This document shows, in pieces, positions 9,401 to 16,979 of a stretch of DNA of 48,490 nucleotides (position 1 is its first letter; every line of letters begins with the position of its first letter). The stretch is from an uncultured Dorea sp. Its GTDB lineage: Bacteria > Bacillota > Clostridia > Lachnospirales > Lachnospiraceae. The stretch lies in NCBI GenBank assembly GCA_947063855.1, contig CAMSTW010000015.1, positions 1 to 48,490 of the forward strand, in the 5' to 3' direction. The position numbers were made by a program, and so were the translations under genes. Under the pieces are notes generated by a model. It did no database searches and was not told where the DNA came from. It worked only from the letters and a program-made list of their open reading frames with translations.

Positions 9401-9874
9401 GAGGAGGTATTAGAGCATCTGGATTATCAGAAGGCCGGGGAATCGCTTGTGATTCCGGTCAGATATAATAAGGACGGAAGCCTGGCGAAGGGGTCTAAGT
9501 CGGCAGTCAGCGAGGAAGAATTCCAGCTTATGATGCGCCACGCGGCAAGGAAGGTTGTGGAGGCCCGCCAAAAGATCATGGAAGGGCGGACGGAGGCCGC
9601 ACCTTATAGGAGGGGCCAGGAGACTGGCTGTGATTACTGCCCTTACCGGCATGTCTGCGGTTTTGATGTGAAGATTCCGGGATATGAGTACCGTGAGATC
9701 GGGAAGATGAGCCGGGGAGAAGCGCTGGCGGCCATGGCAGCCGGGGATGGGAAGGATGTAAAAGAATCGCAGGACGCCGGAGCGTGGAATGCAGAAGATT
9801 TTCAGAGACTAAGGGTAACGAAGGAAACAGAGAAAGCGCAGGATGCAGCATTTGACAGAAAGGAAGGTGTGTAG
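6419..9874 (+). CDS. addB: Helicase-nuclease AddAB, subunit AddB
   Basis: A 1151-aa subunit of the AddAB complex that resects double-strand breaks for RecA loading. The ATG at 6419 is chosen because AGGAGGAG precedes it; the frame is open further upstream but lacks an SD. A P-loop GPSGSGKSY starts at residue 8. The C-terminal nuclease shows GKIDRID, then IVDYKTGS (D and K of the PD-(D/E)XK site) and the QLQLMVY helix. Four cysteines, C773 and C1071-x2-C1074-x5-C1080 (CDYCPYRHVCGFD), match the 4Fe-4S cluster that pins the nuclease domain in B. subtilis AddB. addA begins 3 nt after the stop. A TATAAT at 6349-6354 may be the -10 of this operon; I see no good -35. Confidence 0.96.
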   Translation: MSLQFIFGPSGSGKSYHLYRHIIEESIRHPDQNYIVLVPEQFTMQTQKDLVDMHPRHGIMNIDILSFGRLAYRVFEETGSEMLPVLDDEGKNLILRKIAGDYENELCVLKGNMKKLGYISEVKSVISEFTQYDIGEDELDQVMESIGSDSRLYYKLKDIRVLYRGFTEYLRKRYITKEELLDVLSRLVVKSRILKNSTVVLDGFTGFTPVQNRLVLELMVHCRKVMVTVTMDERENPYACRHPYQLFALSKHMVTTLVGLARDNRIDIEDPVCKYEAPPYRFRGNAALAFLEHNLFRYGAGVFEKEQDAIGIHVARNPREEALAAAGEIRRMVRAEGMRYREIGVIVSDMDVYGDYLKRAFEVYDIPVFMDHKRNILLNSFVEYIRSLLNMAEQNLTYESVFRFLRTGLAGFSFDEVDELENYVLGLGIRGYKRWQEKWVRPLRGMKAEELERMNHFRVALVEKIDPLMFVLKQRKKTVKDITVAVYEFMVCEDLQIRLKRQEEEFQAAGELALAKEYAQVYRIVVELFDKFVELLGDEKVGLSEYCKLLDAGLEEARVGVIPPSLDQVVAGDVERTRLKDIRALFFLGANDTWLPGSLLRTGLLSERDREHFLKEKLALAPGGKERAYIQKFYLYSNLTKPSQKLEVYYSKVSPEGKSMRPSYLIQELRRRYPLISVRDEEEKPLAGRELTEELGLDDLIGRLRERDGVDAVFLELYSWYKRDAKWKEKVESLMAAGYYRRPMDGLSREAARRLYGEDFENSITRMEKFSACAFAHFLAYGLNLKERQQYEFQALDLGNICHSALERYSKKVAREGCGWTEISEEMRKQYIEESVEEAVTAYGSSVLYSSARDEYMIVRMKRMLVRTVWALTKQLEAGDFRPSAFELRFANGKIDRIDTCQEDDRVYVKIVDYKTGSRAFDVVSLYHGLQLQLMVYMDAAVRLEESQHPGKEIIPAGVFYYRIQDPLVEKTEEGGEEELILKELKPDGIINRKEEVLEHLDYQKAGESLVIPVRYNKDGSLAKGSKSAVSEEEFQLMMRHAARKVVEARQKIMEGRTEAAPYRRGQETGCDYCPYRHVCGFDVKIPGYEYREIGKMSRGEALAAMAAGDGKDVKESQDAGAWNAEDFQRLRVTKETEKAQDAAFDRKEGV

Positions 9875-9877
9875 GAG

Positions 9878-12800
9878 ATGGGCGTGGTATGGACGAAAGA
9901 ACAGCGGCAGGTCATAGACCTGCGGGACCGGAATATTCTGGTGTCGGCGGCGGCAGGCTCCGGCAAGACGGCGGTCCTGGTGGAGCGCATCATCTCGATG
10001 CTGACCTCCGACACGGATCCGGTGGATGTAGACCATCTGCTGATCGTGACATTTACAGACGCGGCGGCGGCAGAGATGAAGGAGCGCATCCGCGGCGCCA
10101 TAGAGAAGAAGCTTGACGAATATCCGGATAACGAGCATCTGAAGCGGCAGGCTACCCTGATTCATAATGCACAGATCACGACGATCCACAGCTTCTGTCT
10201 GTCCGTCGTCAAGGATCATTTCCACGCGATTGACATCGACCCGGGCTTTCGGACCGGGGAAGAAGGAGAACTGAAGCTTCTTCGCCGGGACGTGATCGGA
10301 GAGGTCCTGGAGGAGAGATACAGACAGGGAAGCCGGCGGTTCCTTGATTTTACACTGGCATATGGAAATGGAAAGGACGACCGGAAGATAGAGGAGCTGA
10401 TTCTCAAAATCTATGAATTCTCCCGCAGCTATCCGGACGCAGAGGAATGGATCGGCAGATGTGTGGACGCATACCGGATCAACGACGTACAGGAATTGGA
10501 GAACAGCGGACCGGTCCGTCTGATCATGAAGAATACGGCAAATTATCTGAAAGAAGTAAGGACCCTGCTGGATACAGGTCTTGCCATCTGCCGGGAGCCG
10601 GACGGTCCCGCGGCTTATGAGGCGACACTTCTTAAGGACTGGCAGATTGTGGACCGGCTGTCGTCTGCGGATACGTTTGGGGAGATGACGCAGGCGGCGA
10701 AGGAGGTCTCCTGGGCTCGTCTTGCCGCGAACCGGGATAAGACGGTGTCAGAGGATAAGATCAACCAGGTCAAGATGCTCCGGGATGAGGTGAAGGATAT
10801 CGTAAGCGATCTGGTAAAGCGGTATTTTTTCCAGGACGCCAAAGCGATGCTTGAGGATATGAGCATCTGCCTGCCTGCCATGGAAGAACTGGCAGAGCTG
10901 GTACAGGAGTTTGCGGTAAGATTCGAGGAGAAGAAGAGGGCACAGAATATGATAGATTTCTCCGATATGGAGCAGTATGCCCTTAGGATCCTGACGGAAA
11001 AGCAGGAAGACGGGGAAGGCTTCGTCCCCTCTGCCGTGGCAAGAGAATATCAGGAGCAGTACAGGGAGATTATGATTGACGAATATCAGGACAGCAACCT
11101 GATCCAGGAGACTATACTCACCAGCATTTCTACGGTATCAAAAGGACGTTATAACATATTTATGGTCGGAGACGTGAAGCAGAGCATCTACCGTTTCCGT
11201 TTGTCAAGACCGGAGCTTTTTATGGAGAAGTTTCACACATATTCACTGGCAGATGAAGGCGTCCGCCCGGAGGAGGCCGGAGGGTCACAGAACCAGGCTG
11301 GTGTGAAGGACGGTTCAGACCCTGCAGATGCGGCGGGACAGGCAGACGGCGATGCATATACAGAGGGCAGAGAGAATTGCAAGAAGCAGAGGATTGACCT
11401 GCATAAGAATTTCCGGAGCAGGCGGGAGGTCTTGGACAGTGTGAACTATATCTTCCGGCAGATCATGACCCGGGACCTTGGCGGGATTACCTATGACGAT
11501 CAGGCGGCGCTGTATGTGGGGGCAGATTATAAGGAGGCCGAAAACGCAGAGACGGAGGTCCTTATCATCGACAGCAATATGAAGGAATGGGAATCTTCTT
11601 TTTCCGGGGATTCGGACGCGGGAGGGAATCCGGCAAAGATCAGCGACCGAGAACTTGAGGCGAGAGCCATCGCCGGACGGATCCGCGAGCTTAAGGCGGG
11701 GCACCAGGTTGTTGATAAGAAGACAGGGGAGTTCCGGGCGGTCCGCTATTCTGACATCGTGATCCTGACAAGAAGTGTGAAGGGATTTGCAGATGTGTTT
11801 ACAGAAGTACTGAACCGGGAAGGAATCCCGGCCTATGCAGGCACAAGAGAGGGATATTTTGCAGCCCGGGAGGTTGGAGTGCTGCTGGATTATCTGCGGG
11901 TGCTTGATAACCGGCGTCAGGATATACCGCTGGCGGCAGTTCTTGCATCTTCCTTTGGAGGATTGACAGAAGAAGAGCTGGCCGGGATCCGTGCGGCGTA
12001 TAAGGATGAACCCTTCTGCTGCGCCGTGAACAGCTACCGGGCGGAAGGGGCGGATACAGTCATTGTACAGAAGCTTGAGAAATGTCTGGGTCAGATGGAC
12101 GCATTTCGCAGAATCGTGCCATATACGCCGATACATGAGCTGCTCTGGAGGATTCTCAAGGAGACGGGATACGGGGATTATGTATCGGCCATGCCGGGAG
12201 GCGTGCAGAGGAAGGCGAATCTTAATATGCTGGTGGAGAAGGCCAGGGTGTTCGAATCTACCAGCTACAAGGGGCTGTTCCATTTCGTCCGTTATATCGA
12301 GGAGCTTCAGAAGTATGATGTGGACTACGGAGAGGCGAGCATCGAGGATGAGCAGTCAGATACCGTGCGCGTGATGACCATTCACAAGAGTAAGGGACTA
12401 GAATTCCCCATTGTGTTTGTGGCGGGCATGGGAAAAGGGTTCAACCTGCAGGATGCAAGGAGCAGTGTGGCCCTCCATCCGCGGATGGGCGTGGGCCTTG
12501 ATGCGGTGGACCTTGTAAGGAGGACGAAGAGCCCAGGTATCATCAAGAAGGTCATGCAAAAGGAGGAGACGCTTGACAGTTTTGGAGAGGAACTGCGGGT
12601 GCTGTATGTCGCATTTACCCGTGCAAAGGAGAAGCTGATCATCACCGGAATCCTGCCGGATCCAGAGAAGAAATGTTCCGGATTTGAGATCATAAAGTCC
12701 CGGAAGGAAGAGGCGCTGTCCTTTGGTCTGCTGAGTAAAGCCGTGACTTACTGGGACTGGATTCTTCCGGCGCTTGTAAGGGCTTCGGAGGATGTGCCGA

Positions 12801-13648
12801 TTACACGCAAGGTTCTGACATTTGAGGATATTGTGAAGGAAGAAGTGACAGAAGAGAGCGCCGGAAGGATCGGCAGGACTGTGCTGGAGCAGTTGGATAC
12901 GGAGGCAGTCTATGATTTTGGACTGCGTGAGGTCCTGCGTGAGCAGTTTGCTTATCGTTATCCTTATGCGGCAAGCCGGCAGCAGAAGCTTAAATTCACG
13001 GTATCCGAATTGAAGAAACGGATCTATCAGATGGAAGTCTTTGGCAGTGAGGCCGAAGAATGCGGGGAGATGCCCTACGAGGAGCCGGATGTCGTGCCTC
13101 TTCTTCCCAGGTTCCTTGGGAAAGAGGAGGAACTGACCGGAGCTTCCAGAGGTACGGCGTATCACAGGCTGATGGAGCTTCTGGATTTCTCGAAGGCATA
13201 CGATCAGGGAGAACTTCGGATTCTTCTGGATGAATTCGTGGAAGAAGGGCGGATGAGCCGGGATATGGCCGAGTGCATCCGTATAGAAGATATCCTGGCG
13301 TTTCTTGAGAGCCGTTCGGGGAAAAGGGCGGCAAAGGCGTCAGGAAAAGGGTTGCTCTGGAAGGAACAGCCCTTCGTCCTTGGTGTTGATGCGAAGGAGA
13401 TCTATGCAGGCGAACCGGACGGCGGGCAGATTCTTGTGCAGGGAATTATAGATGTGTATTTCGAAGAAGAGGACGGCCTTACCCTGCTGGACTATAAGAC
13501 CGATAAGGCTTTTTGTGCGGAGGATCTTACGGAGCGGTATCACGCGCAGCTTGATTATTATGCGAAGGCTCTGGAGCAGATGACGCAGAAGAAGGTGAAG
13601 GAGAAGATCATCTATTCCTTTACCCTCCGGGAAGAGATTATAATGTGA
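9878..13648 (+). CDS. addA: Helicase-nuclease AddAB, subunit AddA
   Basis: A 1256-aa UvrD/Rep-type 3'-5' helicase with a C-terminal PD-(D/E)XK nuclease. Visible are Walker A AAAGSGKT (about residues 24-31), TFTDAAAAEMKERI (motif Ia), DEYQDSN (motif II, near 400), GDVKQSIYRFR (motif III, near 430), the DTVRVMTIHKSKGLEF motif V region, LYVAFTRAKEKL (motif VI), and the nuclease GIID...LLDYKTD (about 1189-1207) with QLDYYAKAL. The active sites are intact. An Ala/Gly/Asp-rich linker of about 50 residues (near residues 455-505) separates motif III from RIDLHKNFRSR. The start overlaps an SD placed across the addB stop (GTAGGAG), indicating coupling. Confidence 0.97.
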   Translation: MGVVWTKEQRQVIDLRDRNILVSAAAGSGKTAVLVERIISMLTSDTDPVDVDHLLIVTFTDAAAAEMKERIRGAIEKKLDEYPDNEHLKRQATLIHNAQITTIHSFCLSVVKDHFHAIDIDPGFRTGEEGELKLLRRDVIGEVLEERYRQGSRRFLDFTLAYGNGKDDRKIEELILKIYEFSRSYPDAEEWIGRCVDAYRINDVQELENSGPVRLIMKNTANYLKEVRTLLDTGLAICREPDGPAAYEATLLKDWQIVDRLSSADTFGEMTQAAKEVSWARLAANRDKTVSEDKINQVKMLRDEVKDIVSDLVKRYFFQDAKAMLEDMSICLPAMEELAELVQEFAVRFEEKKRAQNMIDFSDMEQYALRILTEKQEDGEGFVPSAVAREYQEQYREIMIDEYQDSNLIQETILTSISTVSKGRYNIFMVGDVKQSIYRFRLSRPELFMEKFHTYSLADEGVRPEEAGGSQNQAGVKDGSDPADAAGQADGDAYTEGRENCKKQRIDLHKNFRSRREVLDSVNYIFRQIMTRDLGGITYDDQAALYVGADYKEAENAETEVLIIDSNMKEWESSFSGDSDAGGNPAKISDRELEARAIAGRIRELKAGHQVVDKKTGEFRAVRYSDIVILTRSVKGFADVFTEVLNREGIPAYAGTREGYFAAREVGVLLDYLRVLDNRRQDIPLAAVLASSFGGLTEEELAGIRAAYKDEPFCCAVNSYRAEGADTVIVQKLEKCLGQMDAFRRIVPYTPIHELLWRILKETGYGDYVSAMPGGVQRKANLNMLVEKARVFESTSYKGLFHFVRYIEELQKYDVDYGEASIEDEQSDTVRVMTIHKSKGLEFPIVFVAGMGKGFNLQDARSSVALHPRMGVGLDAVDLVRRTKSPGIIKKVMQKEETLDSFGEELRVLYVAFTRAKEKLIITGILPDPEKKCSGFEIIKSRKEEALSFGLLSKAVTYWDWILPALVRASEDVPITRKVLTFEDIVKEEVTEESAGRIGRTVLEQLDTEAVYDFGLREVLREQFAYRYPYAASRQQKLKFTVSELKKRIYQMEVFGSEAEECGEMPYEEPDVVPLLPRFLGKEEELTGASRGTAYHRLMELLDFSKAYDQGELRILLDEFVEEGRMSRDMAECIRIEDILAFLESRSGKRAAKASGKGLLWKEQPFVLGVDAKEIYAGEPDGGQILVQGIIDVYFEEEDGLTLLDYKTDKAFCAEDLTERYHAQLDYYAKALEQMTQKKVKEKIIYSFTLREEIIM

Positions 13649-13750
13649 TCAGATTACTATTGCATCCATTTCTGAAATAGGATTTATATTCGGTTGTTTT
13701 CCCGCAGATCCTAAGCGCTGAACAACGAGATATGGCAGATGTGAAAGGGC

Positions 13751-13784
13751 AGGGCCGGGAGCTGTTACAGTTTCCGGCTCTTTC
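13751..13784 (+). terminator. Probable addBA terminator
   Basis: Stem of 13 pairs, three of them G-U: AGGGCCGGGAGCT (13751-13763), loop GTTAC, AGTTTCCGGCTCT (13769-13781), followed by only a short T tract. It lies about 100 bp after addA. The rest of 13649-13881 shows nothing else I can name. Confidence 0.5.
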
Positions 13785-13881
13785 CATGCCTATGCCAGAC
13801 AGTAATCTTTAATTGGAAAAATTTTCTGTGCATCGGAAATAAATTTACGGCCGCATAGGCAGAAATTATTTATAATATAGG

Positions 13882-13910
13882 TTGACAAATCATATTATAT
13901 AACATATAAT
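13882..13910 (+). promoter_or_regulatory. Consensus SigA promoter of the padR operon
   Basis: TTGACA (13882-13887), 17-bp spacer, TATAAT (13905-13910): a perfect match to consensus. Transcription would start near 13917, so the ATG at 13911 cannot be the gene start, which supports the ATG at 13974. Confidence 0.9.
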
Positions 13911-13948
13911 ATGAGCATGGAAATAATATTACACAATATGATATTATT
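13892..13948. promoter_or_regulatory. AT-rich palindromes overlapping the padR promoter (likely autoregulatory operator)
   Basis: A perfect inverted repeat ATATTATAT-AAC-ATATAATAT (13892-13912) covers the -10 hexamer. A second one, AATAATAT / ATATTATT (13922-13929 and 13941-13948), lies in the transcript start region. PadR-type repressors are known to bind AT-rich dyads in their own promoters, and the first downstream gene is a PadR protein, so repression of its own operon is a reasonable inference. Confidence 0.6.
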
Positions 13949-13973
13949 ATATTACATGCAAAGGAGTGAAAAC

Positions 13974-14297
13974 ATGGTATTTAACACCGGAGCAGCTCTC
14001 CTTGATGCTATCGTACTGGCAGTCGTATCCCGGGAGAGAGAAGGAACCTACGGATACAAGATCACTCAGGATGTCAGGAAGACGATCGAAGTATCAGAAT
14101 CCACGCTATACCCTGTGCTGCGAAGGCTCCAGAAGGACGAGTGCCTGGAAGTATATGACAGGCAGATTGACGGACGGAACCGCCGATACTATAAAGTGAC
14201 GGTGAAGGGCACGGCACAGCTTGACCTGTACCGTACAGAGTGGAAGAGTTATTCGATCAAGATCAACGAATTATTTGAGGGAGGGATATCTGTATGA
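13974..14297 (+). CDS. PadR-family transcriptional regulator
   Basis: A 107-aa winged-helix protein. The ATG at 13974 has AAGGAG eight bases upstream. The PadR signature is clear: LLDAIVLAVVSREREGTYGYKI, then SESTLYPVLRRLQKDECLE and the wing DGRNRRYYKVT, followed by a short dimerisation helix. It belongs to the short PadR subfamily (PadR-s2) often found next to HAAS/DUF1700 genes. It overlaps the next gene by 4 bp (ATGA). The promoter palindromes upstream suggest that it represses its own operon. Ligand unknown. Confidence 0.93.
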   Translation: MVFNTGAALLDAIVLAVVSREREGTYGYKITQDVRKTIEVSESTLYPVLRRLQKDECLEVYDRQIDGRNRRYYKVTVKGTAQLDLYRTEWKSYSIKINELFEGGISV

Positions 14298-15118
14298 ACC
14301 GCATAGAATTTATGACAGAGTTGGCAGCATTGTTACAAGATGTTCCGCAAGAGGAACGGCGGGACGCCATGAAGTATTATAATGATTACTTTGATGACGC
14401 GGGAGAGGAGAATGAGCAGCAGGTGATCGCTGAGCTTGGAGATCCGGCGAAGGTAGCCGCAACCATCAAGGCCGATCTTGGAAGCTTCACCGGCGAACAG
14501 GGAGAATACACGGAGAAGGGCTATCAGGATTCCAGATTCGAGAATAAGGAGATGCCTGCCGGCAGAGACTATCAGGAAGGATATCACTATGGCGGCAGCT
14601 ATCAGGACAGCAGCCGGGACGGCGGATATGACAGAGGGAGTTATCAGAGCAGTGACAGCCAGAGAAGCGAATATACGGGAAATCATTACCAGGACGGCGG
14701 GTATGCATATGAGAACAGCAGTGAGCAGACGCCGCCTAAGACCAATCATCTTCTGAAGATCTGTCTTATCATCCTGCTTATAATTGTGGGCGCACCGATT
14801 ATCATACCAGTTGCGATTGCAGCCGCGGCGGTGGTTTTTGCGGCAGGAGTCGCATTGTTTGCAGTATTCTTTACACTTGTAATCGCCTCTGTGGCAGTCG
14901 CGTTCGCCGGTGTGTGTGTCTTCATCGCCGGACTTGTAAGCCTGATACCCGAGATAGCGGTCGGGCTTGCCTTGATTGGCACAGGCCTGATACTCACGGC
15001 AGTAGGAATCGTGGCTACTGTTGCGAGCGTAAGATTATGTGTCATTGTTCTGCCCGGTATCTGCAGAGGATTCATATGGCTCTGCAGATGGCCATTTCAG
15101 AGAAAGGCGGTGGCATAG
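14294..15118 (+). CDS. HAAS/DUF1700-domain membrane protein with Tyr-rich linker
   Basis: A 274-aa protein. Residues 1-65 form a HAAS/DUF1700 domain (FMTELAALLQDVPQEERR, MKYYNDYFDDAGEENEQQVI, ELGDPAKVAATI), a helical cytoplasmic domain commonly encoded next to PadR regulators. Residues about 70-150 are a low-complexity linker rich in Tyr, Gly, Ser, Gln and Asp with recurring YQD/YQS-like units. Residues from about 153 form three or four hydrophobic helices separated by short loops. It starts within the padR stop (ATGA overlap) and is followed directly by the DUF4097-like gene (TAG then ATG), so the three are translationally linked. The family is thought to act with PadR as a membrane-linked switch; the biochemical role is unknown. 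Confidence 0.85.
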   Translation: MNRIEFMTELAALLQDVPQEERRDAMKYYNDYFDDAGEENEQQVIAELGDPAKVAATIKADLGSFTGEQGEYTEKGYQDSRFENKEMPAGRDYQEGYHYGGSYQDSSRDGGYDRGSYQSSDSQRSEYTGNHYQDGGYAYENSSEQTPPKTNHLLKICLIILLIIVGAPIIIPVAIAAAAVVFAAGVALFAVFFTLVIASVAVAFAGVCVFIAGLVSLIPEIAVGLALIGTGLILTAVGIVATVASVRLCVIVLPGICRGFIWLCRWPFQRKAVA

Positions 15119-15946
15119 ATGAGAAGAGGATGGAAGATTTTCTGGATCGTGTGCGGCATGATGGTGGCGATTGGCCTGGCGTGCTGTGCGGTTGCATGGG
15201 GAATGGGGGTTACAACGAATATGATTCATAATCGATTTCCATATGGGATAGGATGGGTGAGTAACGGGGATTCGGGTCCTGTAGCGGGAGATATCCACGA
15301 ATCCTTCACAGGAGTGACAGAGATTGATATGGAGTTGTCTGCCGGTAAGGTCATCTTTAAAGAGGGCAGCGGCAGTGATATCCAGATAGATACGAAGAAG
15401 CTAAGTAAGAGACTGGGTTTTAAATGTTACATGGACGGCAGCGAGCTGAAGCTTGAGAGCAGGAAGAGACTGAACGGTCTGAACAGTATTGGAGGAGGAA
15501 CGATCACAGTTACGATTCCAAAGGATATGGCGTTCGAGGAGGTATCGCTGAGCATGGGCGCCGGATCCATGGAGATAGAGAAGATTCAGGCGAGAGACCT
15601 GTCTGTGAATGTAGGGGCAGGCGAAGTGGTCATAGACAGCTTCCTGGCAGACGAGGCAGATTTCGAATGCGGCGCAGGGAGCATAACGGCAAGAGGAGAG
15701 GTGACCGGCGAGGCGGATCTGCAGTGCGGTGTGGGCAGCATCGAGTATACCGCATTCGGACAGGAGACAGAATACAATTATGATATTGAGTGCGGCATAG
15801 GGGAGATCGTCTGCGGAGCCAACAGCTATTCCGGACTTGGCCGTGACCAGCGCATCGACAACGGCGCAGTCAGAGAGATCAACATCGAAGGCGGCGTAGG
15901 CTCCGTAATCGTCAATTTTGATGCAAATGCATCTCATCATAACTGA
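15119..15946 (+). CDS. DUF4097-like membrane-anchored beta-helix protein
   Basis: A 275-aa protein with one N-terminal transmembrane segment (WKIFWIVCGMMVAIGLACC) and a long extracytoplasmic part made of regular short beta strands with Gly turns: SMGAGSMEIEKI, VNVGAGEVVIDSF, ECGAGSITARGEV, QCGVGSIEYTAF, ECGIGEIVCGA, GGVGSVIVNF. That roughly 20-residue periodicity is typical of the DUF4097/putative adhesin fold, a right-handed beta helix. Several rungs carry a Cys before the Gly. It starts directly after the HAAS gene stop codon. Its neighbours suggest a role in an envelope sensing or stress module. No enzymatic motif is seen. Confidence 0.82.
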   Translation: MRRGWKIFWIVCGMMVAIGLACCAVAWGMGVTTNMIHNRFPYGIGWVSNGDSGPVAGDIHESFTGVTEIDMELSAGKVIFKEGSGSDIQIDTKKLSKRLGFKCYMDGSELKLESRKRLNGLNSIGGGTITVTIPKDMAFEEVSLSMGAGSMEIEKIQARDLSVNVGAGEVVIDSFLADEADFECGAGSITARGEVTGEADLQCGVGSIEYTAFGQETEYNYDIECGIGEIVCGANSYSGLGRDQRIDNGAVREINIEGGVGSVIVNFDANASHHN

Positions 15947-16057
15947 TATACCGACTGTATGACATCCGGCCGGATCCGGAAGAAAGTTAAGAAAAGGAAT
16001 CCAGGCATTAATTCTTGAGTAATAAGCAGATAACTAAAAAATAAGGAGGAACAGACT

Positions 16058-16252
16058 ATGGAACCAAGAAAATTATATCGTTCAAGAAAAAACCGCATGA
16101 TCTGCGGAGTATGCGGAGGCGTAGCAGAATATTTCAACATCGACCCGACACTGATTCGGCTGATACTGGCAATCTTCGCCTTTACCGGCACCGGGATCTT
16201 CGCCTACATCGTAGCGGCCATCATCATCCCGGACGCCCCGGGAGGATACTAA
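16058..16252 (+). CDS. PspC-domain membrane protein
   Basis: A 64-aa protein with a strong SD (AAGGAGG) before the ATG. It is essentially one PspC domain: LYRSRKNRMICGVCGGVAEY, FNIDPTLIRLILAIFAF, then a hydrophobic helix ending IIIPDAPGGY. PspC domains are short membrane modules of phage-shock or envelope-stress systems. It lies about 110 bp after the DUF4097-like gene with no terminator between, so it is likely the last gene of the padR operon. The stop codon adjoins a 27-bp-stem hairpin (16253-16317). Confidence 0.92.
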   Translation: MEPRKLYRSRKNRMICGVCGGVAEYFNIDPTLIRLILAIFAFTGTGIFAYIVAAIIIPDAPGGY

Positions 16253-16320
16253 TACAGTATTGCGTAATTAACAGTGAATTCAAGCACATTATTCACTGTT
16301 AATCATGCAACGCTGTACTA
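16253..16320. repeat. Palindromic repeat element, copy B (complete)
   Basis: Left arm 16253-16279 and right arm 16291-16317 pair over 27 positions with four mismatches, several of them G-U compatible in RNA, around an 11-nt loop (16280-16290). Loop plus right arm plus CTA (16280-16320) recur at 1603-1643 with one difference. It starts at the base after the pspC stop codon. There is no T tract, so it is a poor classical terminator, though it could stabilise the 3' end of the transcript. Confidence 0.8.
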
Positions 16321-16448
16321 AGCAGATTTCTTCCCGGTCAGGTCTGTCAGGGCGGGTAAAGTGCACCTCATCGGTTCGAAAGAGTAAATCTCTTTCTGGT
16401 CAGATGCGAATTTTCATCTGTGCGGCGAAAGTCCATTTCCAGTGCACA
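16321..16448. other. Non-coding stretch with small hairpins and an imperfect direct repeat
   Basis: No gene is visible. Short stems occur at GAAAGAG-TAAAT-CTCTTTC and CAGATG-N-CATCTG. The phrase ending GGTCAGGT near 16340 recurs in altered form ending GGTCAGAT near 16405, and AGTGCAC occurs twice, which suggests an old tandem duplication of about 65 bp. A structured RNA is possible but I recognise no family. Confidence 0.35.
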
Positions 16449-16530
16449 GGAAGTTGGGATATGCCCTTCCTATAAGCAGACATTCGGAGTGTTGCCCAGT
16501 CTGTGTTAGGAAGGGCATATCCCAACTTCC
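16449..16530. repeat. Perfect 23-bp inverted repeat (82-nt hairpin)
   Basis: The 23 bases at 16449-16471 are the exact reverse complement of 16508-16530. CAGAC/GTCTG pairing extends the stem inside the 36-nt loop. There is no T tract on either side. It may be a miniature palindromic element or a structured RNA between the padR operon and the spore-protein gene. Confidence 0.75.
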
Positions 16531-16645
16531 GTCCCTTGAACGGCATACAACTGTACAGGCAGAAAATTTCCTTGTATATTCCCGCGTACCCCTGTCAATA
16601 CTGATAGTGAAATATCTTACAGATTGACAGGAAAGGGGTATATCC

Positions 16646-16849
16646 ATGGCAGGTAAAACGAAAAAGAACAAACCCGTCAAGTTAGACGAACTGACGCCAG
16701 ATGAGAAATTAAAATACGAGATTGCTGAGGAATTAGGCCTCCTTGACAGAGTGATGAAGGACGGCTGGAGGTCCCTGTCTTCCAAAGAAACCGGACGGAT
16801 CGGGGGACTGATGACGAAGAAAAGGAAGGAACTGAAAACCGACGTTTAG
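16646..16849 (+). CDS. Small acid-soluble spore protein, alpha/beta type
   Basis: A 67-aa protein with the two conserved SASP blocks. KYEIAEELG (residues 23-31) contains the E-I bond cut by the germination protease GPR, and ETGRIGGLMTKK near the C-terminus is the DNA-binding segment. SASPs coat and protect DNA in the forespore and feed outgrowth after germination. The N-terminus (MAGKTKKNKPVKLDE) is Lys-rich. SD AAAGGGG lies 7 nt upstream. A possible SigG-like promoter (GTATA at 16574, AATACTG at 16597) is weak. Alternatively the SD could pair with 16587-16592 in a leader hairpin (16587-16640). The gene implies a spore-forming host. Confidence 0.88.
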   Translation: MAGKTKKNKPVKLDELTPDEKLKYEIAEELGLLDRVMKDGWRSLSSKETGRIGGLMTKKRKELKTDV

Positions 16850-16915
16850 AAAAAGTAACAAAAATATTACGAATATTAATTTATATTAATTAGTGTGAAC
16901 ATTTAATGATAAAGG

Positions 16916-16944
16916 TTGAAAAGGACAGATCCATTTGCTATAAT
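16916..16944 (+). promoter_or_regulatory. SigA promoter for the WecG/TagA-type gene
   Basis: TTGAAA (16916-16921), 17-bp spacer, TATAAT (16939-16944), about 36 bp upstream of the ATG at 16980. A GGTGGAG SD precedes that start. Confidence 0.85.
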
Positions 16945-16979
16945 CGAAAAACTGGTAACAATCATTTACGGGTGGAGAT

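Noticed and set aside
16321..16448. tRNA-like segment (GGTTCGAA)
   Set aside because: The T-loop-like string has no matching acceptor stem, D arm or anticodon arm at tRNA spacing.
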